Assembly: GCA_032251335.1 (NCBI GenBank)
Contig: JAVVDW010000010.1
Coordinates: 50,143-114,142, forward strand
From: UM-FILTER-40-17 sp032251335
GTDB taxonomy: Bacteria > Bacteroidota > Bacteroidia > Flavobacteriales > Flavobacteriaceae
Reading direction: 5' to 3'
Length of the DNA stretch: 64,000 nt
Shown: piece by piece, positions 8,299 to 16,371 of the stretch
Position numbering within the stretch: the stretch's first letter is position 1
Layout of the letters: each line of letters begins with the position of its first letter
Made by a program: the position numbers and the translations under genes
Notes under the pieces: generated by a model
Database searches by the model: none
Told to the model about the DNA's origin: nothing
Seen by the model: only the letters and a program-made list of their open reading frames with translations

Positions 8299-9036
8299 CT
8301 AGACAAGTTGCTTATTGTTTTGGGCAAGAGTGCCAATTTTTTGAGTGATGCCGGCTTTATCAATCATTTTTATCTTGGACAAATGTGCCGTTTTGTGTGC
8401 GTCGGTGCCTACAAAATCGTAATAACCTTTTTCCAACAAATCGATGGCAACTTTTTGAGTTTCCTCTCCGTAGTGTGTCGTTAGCGAAAGCAGGTTGAGT
8501 TGAAAGGTACAGCCTGCCTTTTTTAAATCGAGTAAATCGGCCATGTTTCTGTGGTAAAACATATAGCGTTCGGGGTGTGCCAAAACAGGTGCATATCCTT
8601 GCAGTTGCATCTCAAAAATGATATCTTTTAAATTGATAGGCGGATGAAAATATGACATCTCGACCAATACGCTGTTTCCTTGTAAGCACAACAACTGCTT
8701 GTTGGATACCTGATGCAAAAAACCTTCGTCCATCATATATTCTGCTGCAAACCGAATGACTGGCGTCTGGAGTCCGTGGCTTTTCATAGCAATCTGCAAT
8801 GCATCGAAAGCAATTTGTATAGAATCGGGCGAGTTTTCCCAAACACCTTCCATAATATGGGGTGTAGCTATGATATGCGTTGTGTGCAAATCATTGTAGA
8901 GTGCTAACATCTTCAGGCTGTCATGCGTCTCTTTTGCGCCATCGTCAATGCCCGGTAAAAGGTGGTTGTGCATATCTACAAAACCGGCGGACAGCACCTC
9001 TGCAATGGGAAGTTTTTTTGTTAAAAATGAAAACAT
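8299..9036 (-). CDS. CpsB/YwqE-type tyrosine-protein phosphatase (PHP fold)
   Basis: This PHP-domain metallophosphatase should dephosphorylate Wzc-type bacterial tyrosine kinases and so tune exopolysaccharide export. In 245 residues the metal-binding motifs appear in order: DMHNHLLPGIDDGA near residue 21, ATPHIMEG, LAHPERY and GTDAH. That set is typical of the CpsB family. Its likely partner, the Wzc-like kinase, lies about 7.3 kb downstream rather than adjacent. The start MFSFLTKKLPIAE is the usual short N-terminus in this family. No clear promoter motif was found upstream. Confidence 0.9.
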   Translation of the reverse strand: MFSFLTKKLPIAEVLSAGFVDMHNHLLPGIDDGAKETHDSLKMLALYNDLHTTHIIATPHIMEGVWENSPDSIQIAFDALQIAMKSHGLQTPVIRFAAEYMMDEGFLHQVSNKQLLCLQGNSVLVEMSYFHPPINLKDIIFEMQLQGYAPVLAHPERYMFYHRNMADLLDLKKAGCTFQLNLLSLTTHYGEETQKVAIDLLEKGYYDFVGTDAHKTAHLSKIKMIDKAGITQKIGTLAQNNKQLV

Positions 9037-9090
9037 TTTAGTGTAGAAAATATGGCTGAATAAATCAAAGTGCTAAGTTCTCAATTTTAT

Positions 9091-9165
9091 CTGTCATACC
9101 AAAGTTTGTAACCGTAATTCTGACACCTTGTCAGTTTTTGAGGACAATCAGCTCCATAACTGACA
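9091..9165. promoter_or_regulatory. TGACA/TGTCA inverted-repeat cluster upstream of dnaK
   Basis: A perfect inverted repeat CTGACA-cct-TGTCAG lies at 9120-9134. Further single half-sites are TGTCA at 9092-9096 and TGACA at 9161-9165. The cluster sits 78-152 bp upstream of the dnaK ATG and just upstream of a sigma54-like element. It does not match CIRCE (TTAGCACTC-N9-GAGTGCTAA). I infer an operator for a stress regulator. A short transcription terminator is the alternative, because five T residues follow the repeat. Confidence 0.5.
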
Positions 9166-9185
9166 ATAAAGGTGCAGAATAAGGC

Positions 9186-9201
9186 TTGGCATAATGATTG
9201 A
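9186..9201 (+). promoter_or_regulatory. dnaK: Sigma54-like or stress promoter of dnaK
   Basis: TTGGCATAATGATTGA has GG, ten bases, then GA, against the sigma54 -24/-12 consensus GG-N10-GC, with the flanking TTGGCA and TTG preserved. A start about 11 bases downstream would give a 30-nt leader to the ATG. No TAnnTTTG motif is present in the gap. Its use by sigma54 is inference, because the -12 dinucleotide is imperfect. Confidence 0.4.
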
Positions 9202-9242
9202 AAAAGTGGAAGAAAAATTAATAATTCGAAAAATACACTATC

Positions 9243-11153
9243 ATGAGTAAAATAATTGGAATCGACTTGGGTACTACCAACTCTTGTGTGTCTGTTATGG
9301 AAGGCAACGAGCCGGTAGTGATACCCAACGCAGAAGGAAAAAGAACAACCCCGTCTGTGATTGCTTTCGTAGAAGGCGGTGAAATCAAAGTGGGTGATCC
9401 GGCTAAACGACAAGCGGTCACGAATCCTACAAAGACCATAAGCTCCATCAAGCGTTTTATGGGCAATAAATATTCTGAGTCTTCCAAAGAAGCCGGAAAT
9501 GTAGCCTACAAAGTTGTTAAAGGTGACAACGACACACCCCGTGTAGAGATTGACGGCAGGTTGTACACTCCACAAGAACTTTCGGCCATGATTCTTCAAA
9601 AAATGAAGAAAACAGCTGAAGATTACTTGGGCACTGAAGTAAAAGAAGCCGTGATAACGGTTCCTGCCTATTTCAACGACTCGCAACGCCAGGCCACTAA
9701 AGAAGCCGGCGAAATTGCGGGTTTAACTGTTCGAAGAATTATCAACGAGCCTACCGCTGCTGCCCTAGCCTACGGTTTGGACAAAAGCGGCAAGGAACAA
9801 AAAGTTGCTGTTTATGACCTGGGTGGCGGTACATTCGACATTTCTATTTTAGAGTTGGGAGACGGCGTTTTTGAAGTACTCTCTACCAACGGCGACACCC
9901 ATTTGGGTGGCGACGATTTTGACCAAGTTATTATAGATTGGTTGGCAAACGAATTTAAAGCGGCCGAAGATATTGACTTGAGAAAAGACCCGATGGCGCT
10001 TCAAAGACTAAAAGAAGCCGCTGAAAAAGCTAAAATCGAACTTTCATCCAGCTCACAAACAGAAGTTAATCTACCTTACGTCACGGCTACCGCTTCCGGT
10101 CCCAAACACTTGGTCAAAACCTTGACACGTGCGAAGTTTGAGCAGCTTTCAGACGAATTGGTAAAACGCTCTATGAAGCCATGCGAAAAAGCCCTCAAAG
10201 ATGCGGGTCTTTCGACCTCAGACATAGACGAAGTCATCTTGGTAGGCGGTTCTACCCGAATTCCAAAAATACAGGAAGAAGTTGAAAAATTCTTTGGTAA
10301 AAAACCTTCAAAAGGCGTAAATCCGGATGAGGTGGTTGCCATAGGTGCCGGCATCCAAGGTGGTGTGCTTACTGGAGACGTCAAAGACGTTTTGTTGCTA
10401 GACGTGACACCGCTTTCCCTTGGAATAGAAACTATGGGAGGCGTGCTTACAAAGCTTATAGAGTCCAACACGACCATTCCTACCAAAAAGTCGCAAGTGT
10501 TCTCTACAGCTGCCGACAACCAGCCTTCGGTAGAAATTCACGTACTACAAGGCGAACGCCCAATGGCAAAAGACAACAAAACCATTGGAAGGTTCCATTT
10601 GGACGGCATCCCACCGGCTCCAAGAGGTGTGCCACAAATTGAGGTAACTTTTGACATCGATGCCAACGGGATTATTCACGTAACGGCTTCTGACAAAGCA
10701 ACCGGAAAAACACAAAACATTCGCATCGAAGCCTCTTCGGGGCTGACCCAAGAAGAAATTGAAAAAATGAAAAAAGAGGCAGAAGTCAATGCCGAAGCAG
10801 ACAAAAAAGCGAAAGAGCGTGTTGAAAAACTCAACAGTGCTGATGCCATGATTTTTCAAACAGAACAACAGTTAAAAGAATTTGGTGACAAACTCTCTGC
10901 TGATAAGAAACAACCCATTGAAGATGCCTTGGCAGACCTCAAAAAAGCACATGAATCTCAAGATTTGGACAGTATAGACAAAGCACTTGAGACCATCAAC
11001 GAAGCTTGGAAACACGCTTCAGAGGAAATGTACAAAGCGCAAGCCGAAGCAAAACAAGGCGAGCCCGCCCAACCGGGTCAAGCGGCTGACGGTGCTGCAG
11101 CGCCTCAAGATGGTAACGATGTGCAAGACGTTGATTACGAAGAAGTAAAATAA
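9243..11153 (+). CDS. dnaK: Molecular chaperone DnaK (Hsp70)
   Basis: This is the ATP-dependent chaperone that binds exposed hydrophobic peptides, working with DnaJ and GrpE. The 636 residues are normal in length. The nucleotide-binding domain starts with GIDLGTTNSCV and carries VYDLGGGTFDISIL and the GGSTRIP motif. The substrate-binding domain follows from about residue 385 (DVTPLSLGIETMGGV), then a helical lid and an acidic tail ending in DVQDVDYEEVK. Neither dnaJ nor grpE is adjacent. The upstream region holds a palindrome cluster and a sigma54-like element instead of CIRCE. A 16-bp-stem terminator follows. Confidence 0.98.
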   Translation: MSKIIGIDLGTTNSCVSVMEGNEPVVIPNAEGKRTTPSVIAFVEGGEIKVGDPAKRQAVTNPTKTISSIKRFMGNKYSESSKEAGNVAYKVVKGDNDTPRVEIDGRLYTPQELSAMILQKMKKTAEDYLGTEVKEAVITVPAYFNDSQRQATKEAGEIAGLTVRRIINEPTAAALAYGLDKSGKEQKVAVYDLGGGTFDISILELGDGVFEVLSTNGDTHLGGDDFDQVIIDWLANEFKAAEDIDLRKDPMALQRLKEAAEKAKIELSSSSQTEVNLPYVTATASGPKHLVKTLTRAKFEQLSDELVKRSMKPCEKALKDAGLSTSDIDEVILVGGSTRIPKIQEEVEKFFGKKPSKGVNPDEVVAIGAGIQGGVLTGDVKDVLLLDVTPLSLGIETMGGVLTKLIESNTTIPTKKSQVFSTAADNQPSVEIHVLQGERPMAKDNKTIGRFHLDGIPPAPRGVPQIEVTFDIDANGIIHVTASDKATGKTQNIRIEASSGLTQEEIEKMKKEAEVNAEADKKAKERVEKLNSADAMIFQTEQQLKEFGDKLSADKKQPIEDALADLKKAHESQDLDSIDKALETINEAWKHASEEMYKAQAEAKQGEPAQPGQAADGAAAPQDGNDVQDVDYEEVK

Positions 11154-11174
11154 GAAATTTATTTCGTAAAATTT

Positions 11175-11220
11175 AAACCGATTTGGTCTGTAATTGCAGA
11201 CCAAATCGGTTTTTCTTTTT
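11175..11220 (+). terminator. Intrinsic terminator after dnaK
   Basis: A perfect 16-bp stem (11175-11190 with 11197-11212) encloses a six-base loop TAATTG and runs into a T-rich tract (11209-11220). The A-rich left flank means it could also work on the other strand, though no minus-strand gene ends here. Confidence 0.92.
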
Positions 11221-11313
11221 TAACATCACAAGTTAAAAAAAAGCTAATGTTGGAAAATCAAAAAATATTGTACGGCACTACAACGTTATAGTTCGAATTC
11301 AAAATCAATCGTT

Positions 11314-11508
11314 ATGCCTAGAGCGATGTATTCCTACACCATTAAAGTTTTGCAAAGCGTCAGTTTTGATACCGATTTGTTTTGCAGAGAAGTCAAAAAA
11401 GCAATTGCCTATTTGCTTCCTCACGAAAGAGAAGAACTAAAATTGTGGATGCGCAAAATGGTTTTTTTAAACCCACATTTGGGTAGTTGCATGGTGTATT
11501 TCAATTAG
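11314..11508 (+). CDS. Small protein of unknown function
   Basis: This 64-residue product (60 if the ATG at 11326 is used) contains YSYTIKVLQSVSFD near its start and LLPHEREELKLWMRK in the middle. I believe similar short proteins occur in other flavobacteria, but I cannot name a family. It has no signal peptide, membrane segment or Cys motif and should be a small cytoplasmic alpha/beta protein. Its last 8 bp overlap the 3' end of the opposed oxyR gene. The regular amphipathic pattern supports a real gene, and the overlap with an intact gene limits how much it can drift. Confidence 0.7.
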   Translation: MPRAMYSYTIKVLQSVSFDTDLFCREVKKAIAYLLPHEREELKLWMRKMVFLNPHLGSCMVYFN

Positions 11509-12451
11509 TTCGCGTTTTGTTTTTAAGAGGACTGATGATTTTGACATCGTGAAAAGCGATGGCACCTTTTACTACACCAACAATGACATCTCTCAAAGCA
11601 TTGGTAATGTGGCTTTTCAGTTCTGATTCGTGATAGACCAAGCTCACTGCACGTGCCGGAGAAGGTTCTTCAAAAAATCTAAGTTGATTTTGCATATCAG
11701 GTTTTATATCTAAGGTATGTAAAAAAGGGAGTAGGGTCATGCCTAAACCTTCGTTGGTGAGCTTGATCAAAGTTTCGAAACTACCACTTTCCAATTGCAA
11801 TTTTTCTCGGTTTTTTTGAGAAGACGGACACAAATTAACCACACCGTTTCTAAAGCAATGGCCATCTTCCAGCAGTAATAATTCATGAAAATCTAAATCG
11901 TCCGTGTTAATTTTTTTCTTAGAAAAGAGCCTGTGCTCTTTCGGAATATAACACACAAAAGGCTCGTAATATAAAACGCGTTCTTTAAGCTCCGGAACTT
12001 CAAGCGGTGTCACGGCTATGGCCGCATCCAAATGCCCCTCTTTGAGTTTTTTGATGATTTGACTGGTGTTAATTTCTTCAATTTTGAGTTGCACATTGGG
12101 ATATTTTTTCATAAACAATTTCAAAAACATAGGAAGCAATGTGGGTGTCACAGTTGGGATAATCCCCAATCTGAATTCACCCCCTATAAATCCTTTTTGT
12201 TGGTCAACTATGTCCTTGATGCGGTAAGATTCATTGACAATGTTGCGTGCTTGCTCAATGATTTTTCTGCCGACTGTTGTCAACGCTATGGGCTTTTTCT
12301 TTCTATCAAAAATTTGAACATCGAGCTCCTCTTCCAGCTTTTGCACTTGCATACTCATGGTTGGTTGCGTTACAAAACACTTTTCGGCAGCGATTGTAAA
12401 GTTTCTGTATTCAGCAATCGCCAAAACGTATTGGAGTTGTGTAATTGTCAT
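11501..12451 (-). CDS. oxyR: Hydrogen peroxide-sensing LysR-type regulator OxyR
   Basis: This is a LysR-family transcription activator of peroxide-defence genes. The 316 residues have an N-terminal winged helix-turn-helix (about 1-60: TQLQYVLAIAEYRNFTIAAE) and a periplasmic-binding-protein-like sensor domain. The redox pair of OxyR is present as GHCFRNGVVNLC, with the cysteines at residues 199 and 208, the same numbers as in E. coli. That makes peroxide sensing much more likely than a generic LysR role. The upstream region holds a 7-bp dyad (12501-12531) that could be an autoregulatory site. No katA, ahpC or dps gene is in the window. Confidence 0.93.
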   Translation of the reverse strand: MTITQLQYVLAIAEYRNFTIAAEKCFVTQPTMSMQVQKLEEELDVQIFDRKKKPIALTTVGRKIIEQARNIVNESYRIKDIVDQQKGFIGGEFRLGIIPTVTPTLLPMFLKLFMKKYPNVQLKIEEINTSQIIKKLKEGHLDAAIAVTPLEVPELKERVLYYEPFVCYIPKEHRLFSKKKINTDDLDFHELLLLEDGHCFRNGVVNLCPSSQKNREKLQLESGSFETLIKLTNEGLGMTLLPFLHTLDIKPDMQNQLRFFEEPSPARAVSLVYHESELKSHITNALRDVIVGVVKGAIAFHDVKIISPLKNKTRTN

Positions 12452-12730
12452 AAAAAAAAGGTATTAATTGCGGTTGTAAAAGTATTAATTATATCAATAA
12501 AACTTATACAGAATCATTAGAATTATAAGTTAAATTTGTTGTGAATAAAGTTATTAAACCAGTAGCGTCCAAAACGATATAGATTAATGATTGTTAAACA
12601 TAAGTTTTATAGGCTGATAGTCAAATATTTGAATGTGTGGTTTAAAATCGGCCACAAGAAAAATATTGAAAATAAAAGAAGTAAAATTTAAAAGAAGATC
12701 CCACATGCTTCACTCACCATTCTACCCCCT

Positions 12731-12830
12731 GAATTGTCACCCTGAACTTGTTTCAGGGTCTTGCTATTGTAAGAAGAGATGCTGAAACGCGTTCAGCATG
12801 ACAATTCGTAGGGTTCAGTATGACAGATGA
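12731..12830. repeat. Branched palindromic intergenic repeat (REP-like)
   Basis: The outer arms GAATTGTCA (12731-12739) and TGACAATTC (12799-12807) are perfect complements. Between them are two hairpins, CCCTGAA/TTCAGGG and ATGCTGAA/TTCAGCAT, so the DNA or RNA could fold into a three-way junction. A partial third copy (GGGTTCAGTATGACA) follows. From memory, elements of this type (TGTCA-CCCTGAAC... GTTCAGCATGACA) are common between genes in flavobacteria. Only this copy is in the window. Confidence 0.8.
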
Positions 12831-12962
12831 AGTGGGTTTAGCATGATTGGTTTTAGGAGATTCACGAACGCCTTTATTTTAAAATCTAATAGCCGTGAGT
12901 AAAAAAGAACATCTAAATTTATTTAGGACAGGATTGGCTTAAGAACCATGAAAATAGAAATT

Positions 12963-13000
12963 AAAAAAGTCATTTCAAGCTGGTGAAATGACTTTTTTTT
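12963..13000. terminator. Bidirectional intrinsic terminator downstream of the GH20 gene
   Basis: A 15-bp perfect stem with an A-tract on the left and T-tract on the right (AAAAAAGTCATTTCA / TGAAATGACTTTTTT, loop AGCTGG) would terminate transcription on either strand. On the minus strand it lies about 130 bp past the hexosaminidase stop codon. Confidence 0.88.
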
Positions 13001-13129
13001 ATATTCGAAATATCAGTAATCCATAAACACAAATCAAAATTCTAGGATTTAAAAATCCCAAAAACTGCAGACAAAAGCTAATTTGGGGATAAAAAATGTT
13101 TGAATTTCTTGAATTGCGAAACCACTACT

Positions 13130-15043
13130 TTATTCATCCGGATCATCTAGGCGTCTTTCCAGTTCTGCAATGGGCATGGTCAATACGCGTCCTACTCTTT
13201 CTTTTCCACGATACGTCACCACACGCAAGCGGAAAGCATCAATAGGCACTAAAAGTGGCCCTTGATAGCTCGGATAAAAATGATCCGGCTCAGAATTGTC
13301 AAAACTGTAGTGAATGGTCAGGTCGTCTAATTCTGTTCTTAAAACCACTTCCATCCTGCCTTGTGCATTTTTTCGAGGTCTGAACTCAGGATCAAACATA
13401 GCCCTCGCATATTTGGTTTCAGCTGAATCAAAACGTGGAAAATGTGCCTCAACTTTTTTGGCAAACGCTTGCCAGTTCTTTTTCTCTTTAGGTGACCAAA
13501 CAGATTCTGCAATAGCAAAACCACGAGGCCATGTCATGTATTCTGCTTGACGGATGTTATAGATTTGTTCCGTCCAGAGGTTTGCCTGGCCGCCTTTTAT
13601 GTATTTCGCCTCCACACCATCGGGCAGCGGATCAAATTCGTAGGTTTTATTGAGCCTGAGTGTAGCATAAACCGGCGGTTCGGTTATCCGGTCTGCTTGC
13701 ATATAATCTATGTATGTAAACGTAGTTGGACTCATCACCACTTCGTGTCCTTCTTTAGCAGCTTCAATACCGCCTTTCATGCCTCGCCAGCTCATGACCG
13801 CAGCCGATTTTGGTACGCCTCCTTCTAATATTTCATCCCAACCAATCATTTTTTTGCCATGGGAAGCCACTATTTTCTCTACCCGATTTGTAAAATACCC
13901 TTGTGCTTGTTTTATGTTGGTCAATTTCTCCCGCTTCATGAGTGCTTGTACGGCTTCGCTTTTTTCCCAAAAATTCATGGGTGCTTCATCGCCTCCCAAA
14001 TGGATGTATTCAAAAGGAAATAGCTGGGCGACTTCTGTCACTACTTTTTCCATGAATTCATACACTTTTTCGTTGGCGGGGCAAAGTGTGTTGTCAACCA
14101 TGGCGATAGGCGGATGTCCTTGAGACCAGTCCATGATTTGTTCGCCGTAACGTACGTGATAGTTTTCTACACCTTTGGTACAAGAGAGTTCCGGATATGC
14201 TACTATAGCAGCCAAGCTATGTCCGGGCACATCAATCTCGGGTAGTATATCCACAAATTGCTTTTTGGCATAAGCCACCACTTCTTTGATGTCTTCCTGG
14301 GTATAAAAACCGCCATAAGTGGGTTTTTCGCCGGGCTGTATGGGTTTAAAATTACCAAAAGTACCGGTTCTATCTATTCGCCAGGCACCTACTTCTGTGA
14401 GTTTGGGAAGGCTTTTGATTTCGATACGCCAACCCTCGTCTTCTGTGAGATGCCAATGCAGCAAGTTGTATTTGTACTTGGCCATCACATCAATATATTG
14501 CATGACTTCTTCTTTGGTAAAAAAATGTCGTGCTACATCCAGCATCAAACCTCGCCATCCAAAACGGGGATAATCGACAATTTCCAACTGTGGGAGTTTC
14601 CAATCTGTAATCGAAGATTTTTGATTTGCTTCAATGTCGGGGGGAAATAATTGCAAAAGTGATTGCATGCCGTAGAAAAGACCTTGCGGTTGGTTGGCTT
14701 CTATGGAGACGTTTTTGTCATTAATATTGAGTCTGTAGCCTTCCGTTCCTAACTGTGCGTCTTGTTGCTTTAAAATTACAAACTGAATAGCCGCGTTTTT
14801 GTTTTTAGCATCTACAGTTACAGCATAGCCTGTTGCTGCTTTAACTTTGTTAGACAAGTAGTCTGTCACATTTTTAACTTCTTGTGCTTCAGGCGCAGCA
14901 ATAACCAGCGGATTTGGCAGCTTGAAAAATCCGAGCTTTTCTTTGATGGAAACCGGCTCGGGTATTATTGAAACAGGTGATTTGGTTTGGGACGTTGCTT
15001 GCATGATAGCTGATAGAAAAATGAGAAATATAATATGCTTCAT
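13130..15043 (-). CDS. Beta-N-acetylhexosaminidase, glycoside hydrolase family 20
   Basis: This exported GH20 enzyme removes terminal N-acetylhexosamine from glycans or chitin fragments. The 637 residues begin with a signal peptide (MKHIIFLIFLSAIMQATSQ). An N-terminal GH20b domain (about 30-150) and the TIM-barrel catalytic domain follow. Substrate-assisted catalysis residues appear in HLGGDEAP (Asp-Glu pair), and RFGWRGLMLDVARHF and WHLTEDEGW are family signatures. I took the ATG at 15043 because an open frame to 15145 would put 34 extra residues before the signal peptide. No neighbour suggests a polysaccharide-utilisation locus. Confidence 0.94.
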   Translation of the reverse strand: MKHIIFLIFLSAIMQATSQTKSPVSIIPEPVSIKEKLGFFKLPNPLVIAAPEAQEVKNVTDYLSNKVKAATGYAVTVDAKNKNAAIQFVILKQQDAQLGTEGYRLNINDKNVSIEANQPQGLFYGMQSLLQLFPPDIEANQKSSITDWKLPQLEIVDYPRFGWRGLMLDVARHFFTKEEVMQYIDVMAKYKYNLLHWHLTEDEGWRIEIKSLPKLTEVGAWRIDRTGTFGNFKPIQPGEKPTYGGFYTQEDIKEVVAYAKKQFVDILPEIDVPGHSLAAIVAYPELSCTKGVENYHVRYGEQIMDWSQGHPPIAMVDNTLCPANEKVYEFMEKVVTEVAQLFPFEYIHLGGDEAPMNFWEKSEAVQALMKREKLTNIKQAQGYFTNRVEKIVASHGKKMIGWDEILEGGVPKSAAVMSWRGMKGGIEAAKEGHEVVMSPTTFTYIDYMQADRITEPPVYATLRLNKTYEFDPLPDGVEAKYIKGGQANLWTEQIYNIRQAEYMTWPRGFAIAESVWSPKEKKNWQAFAKKVEAHFPRFDSAETKYARAMFDPEFRPRKNAQGRMEVVLRTELDDLTIHYSFDNSEPDHFYPSYQGPLLVPIDAFRLRVVTYRGKERVGRVLTMPIAELERRLDDPDE

Positions 15044-15261
15044 GGTATTGGGTTTTAAGGTTGATTGATTGGTTAAACTTATAACAATTTTTTTAGGATT
15101 CGTAGAAAAATCTACAAACAACCAAAGCCAATCGACGAAAAACAAGATTCAACCAACAGTTGGTGCGTGTGACTATCTTAAACTGTGAAACGGATTCGTT
15201 TCTATGAAAATTTAACCAATCACATTTATTACTTTTACCAAAATATGCTAAATAACAAATC

Positions 15262-16371
15262 ATGAAATCACTCCAGAAAGTCTTATTTATACTTCTATTT
15301 ACAGTATTTTCGATCCCGTTCTACGCACAAACCTTATTTGTTGGCACTTATACAGACACAGAAAGTAAGGGCATTTACACCATGTATTTTGATACAATCA
15401 GTGGTAAATTGACTCAAAAAACCTTGGTAGGAGAAATTGAAAATCCTTCTTATCTCGTGCTGTCTGCCGATTCAAAACATCTATATGCAGTACAGGAAAC
15501 AAGTAATTATAACGGACAAAATTCGGGTGCAATCAGTGCCTTTCAAATAGGTTCCGATAACCAATTGACACTACTCAACTCGGTAAGCAGTGAAGGGGCA
15601 CATCCGTGCCATATCGCTATGCATCCTGAACAAAATATGCTTTCTGCCACAAATTATTCGGGTGGTACTGTATCCATTTTTAAAAAGCGCCCGGACGGAA
15701 GAATAGGCGAAGCTTTTCAGGTTATACAACACAAAGGGAACGGTCCGGATGTTGGCAGGCAAGAAAGTCCACATCCTCACTCTTCTCAGTTTTCTTCGGA
15801 TGGATTGCAATTGATGACCGCCGACTTGGGAAACGACAATTTTGCGATTTACAATTGGGACGGACAGCAATTTAACAGAAACCACACTGCGACAATAAAC
15901 ATGAATGGTGGCCGTGGACCGAGGCATTTTGCTCAGACCAAAGATCATCGATATATATATGTTTTGAACGAGTTGACATCCTCAGTTACCGTATTAAAAA
16001 GAAGCGTAAACGGATTAGAAAAAATGCTGGAGGTTTCCACACTATCACCAAATTTTAAAGGAAAAAGCCAGAGCGCAGATATTCACTTGTCTTTAGACGA
16101 ACAATTTTTATACGTTTCAAACAGGGGTGAAAACTCCATAGCCATTTTTAAAACTTACGAAGAGGGAGGGTTGTCTTATGTTGGATTTGTATCGACTAGG
16201 GGCAACTGGCCTAGAAATTTTACTATAGATCCATCCGGCAAGTATATGTTGGTGGCCAACCAACTCTCCGATAATATTTCAGTTTATAAACTGGATACAA
16301 ACTCAGGTTTACCTTCATTTTTGTGGGATGTCAAAATGCCTCACCCGGTTTGTTTGGTGTTTAAACCTTAG
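15262..16371 (+). CDS. Exported lactonase-family beta-propeller protein
   Basis: This is a seven-bladed beta-propeller of the lactonase family, which includes the cytoplasmic 6-phosphogluconolactonase YbhE/Pgl. Here 369 residues start with a clear signal peptide (VLFILLFTVFSIPFYAQ), so the protein is exported and the pentose-phosphate role is doubtful. Family motifs include LFVGTYTDTESKGIY, HPCHIAMHP, GRGPRHFA and VANQLSDNISVYKLD. Its stop codon directly abuts the stop of the opposed Wzc-like gene. The true substrate, a sugar lactone or something else, cannot be read from sequence. Confidence 0.87.
   Translation: MKSLQKVLFILLFTVFSIPFYAQTLFVGTYTDTESKGIYTMYFDTISGKLTQKTLVGEIENPSYLVLSADSKHLYAVQETSNYNGQNSGAISAFQIGSDNQLTLLNSVSSEGAHPCHIAMHPEQNMLSATNYSGGTVSIFKKRPDGRIGEAFQVIQHKGNGPDVGRQESPHPHSSQFSSDGLQLMTADLGNDNFAIYNWDGQQFNRNHTATINMNGGRGPRHFAQTKDHRYIYVLNELTSSVTVLKRSVNGLEKMLEVSTLSPNFKGKSQSADIHLSLDEQFLYVSNRGENSIAIFKTYEEGGLSYVGFVSTRGNWPRNFTIDPSGKYMLVANQLSDNISVYKLDTNSGLPSFLWDVKMPHPVCLVFKP

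Larger units (their letters stand above)
12452..13129. other. 678-bp gene-free region between oxyR and the GH20 gene
   Basis: The stretch is AT-rich and I see no credible gene. It contains an A/T-rich dyad near oxyR (AACTTAT at 12501-12507 with ATAAGTT at 12525-12531), a TAAATTTG at 12531-12538 with no gene downstream, a palindromic intergenic repeat at 12731-12830 and a bidirectional terminator at 12963-13000. Confidence 0.75.

Noticed and set aside
9087..9686. Long open frame on the minus strand across the dnaK start
   Set aside because: It lies antisense to conserved dnaK codons and its translation (FFYFSAQVIFSCFLHF and similar) is low-complexity; no start context or family match.
12629..12640. 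TCAAATATTTGA palindrome as an operator
   Set aside because: A 12-bp AT palindrome is expected by chance in this base composition and no gene is positioned to use it.
12587..12691. 34-codon ORF in the oxyR-GH20 gap downstream of a TAAATTTG
   Set aside because: The product is Lys/Ile/Asn-rich as expected from AT-rich random DNA, and no -33 element or conserved feature supports it.
15262..16371. Cytoplasmic 6-phosphogluconolactonase (pgl) symbol for the lactonase-like gene
   Set aside because: A clear signal peptide and the absence of pentose-phosphate neighbours make the name unsafe.
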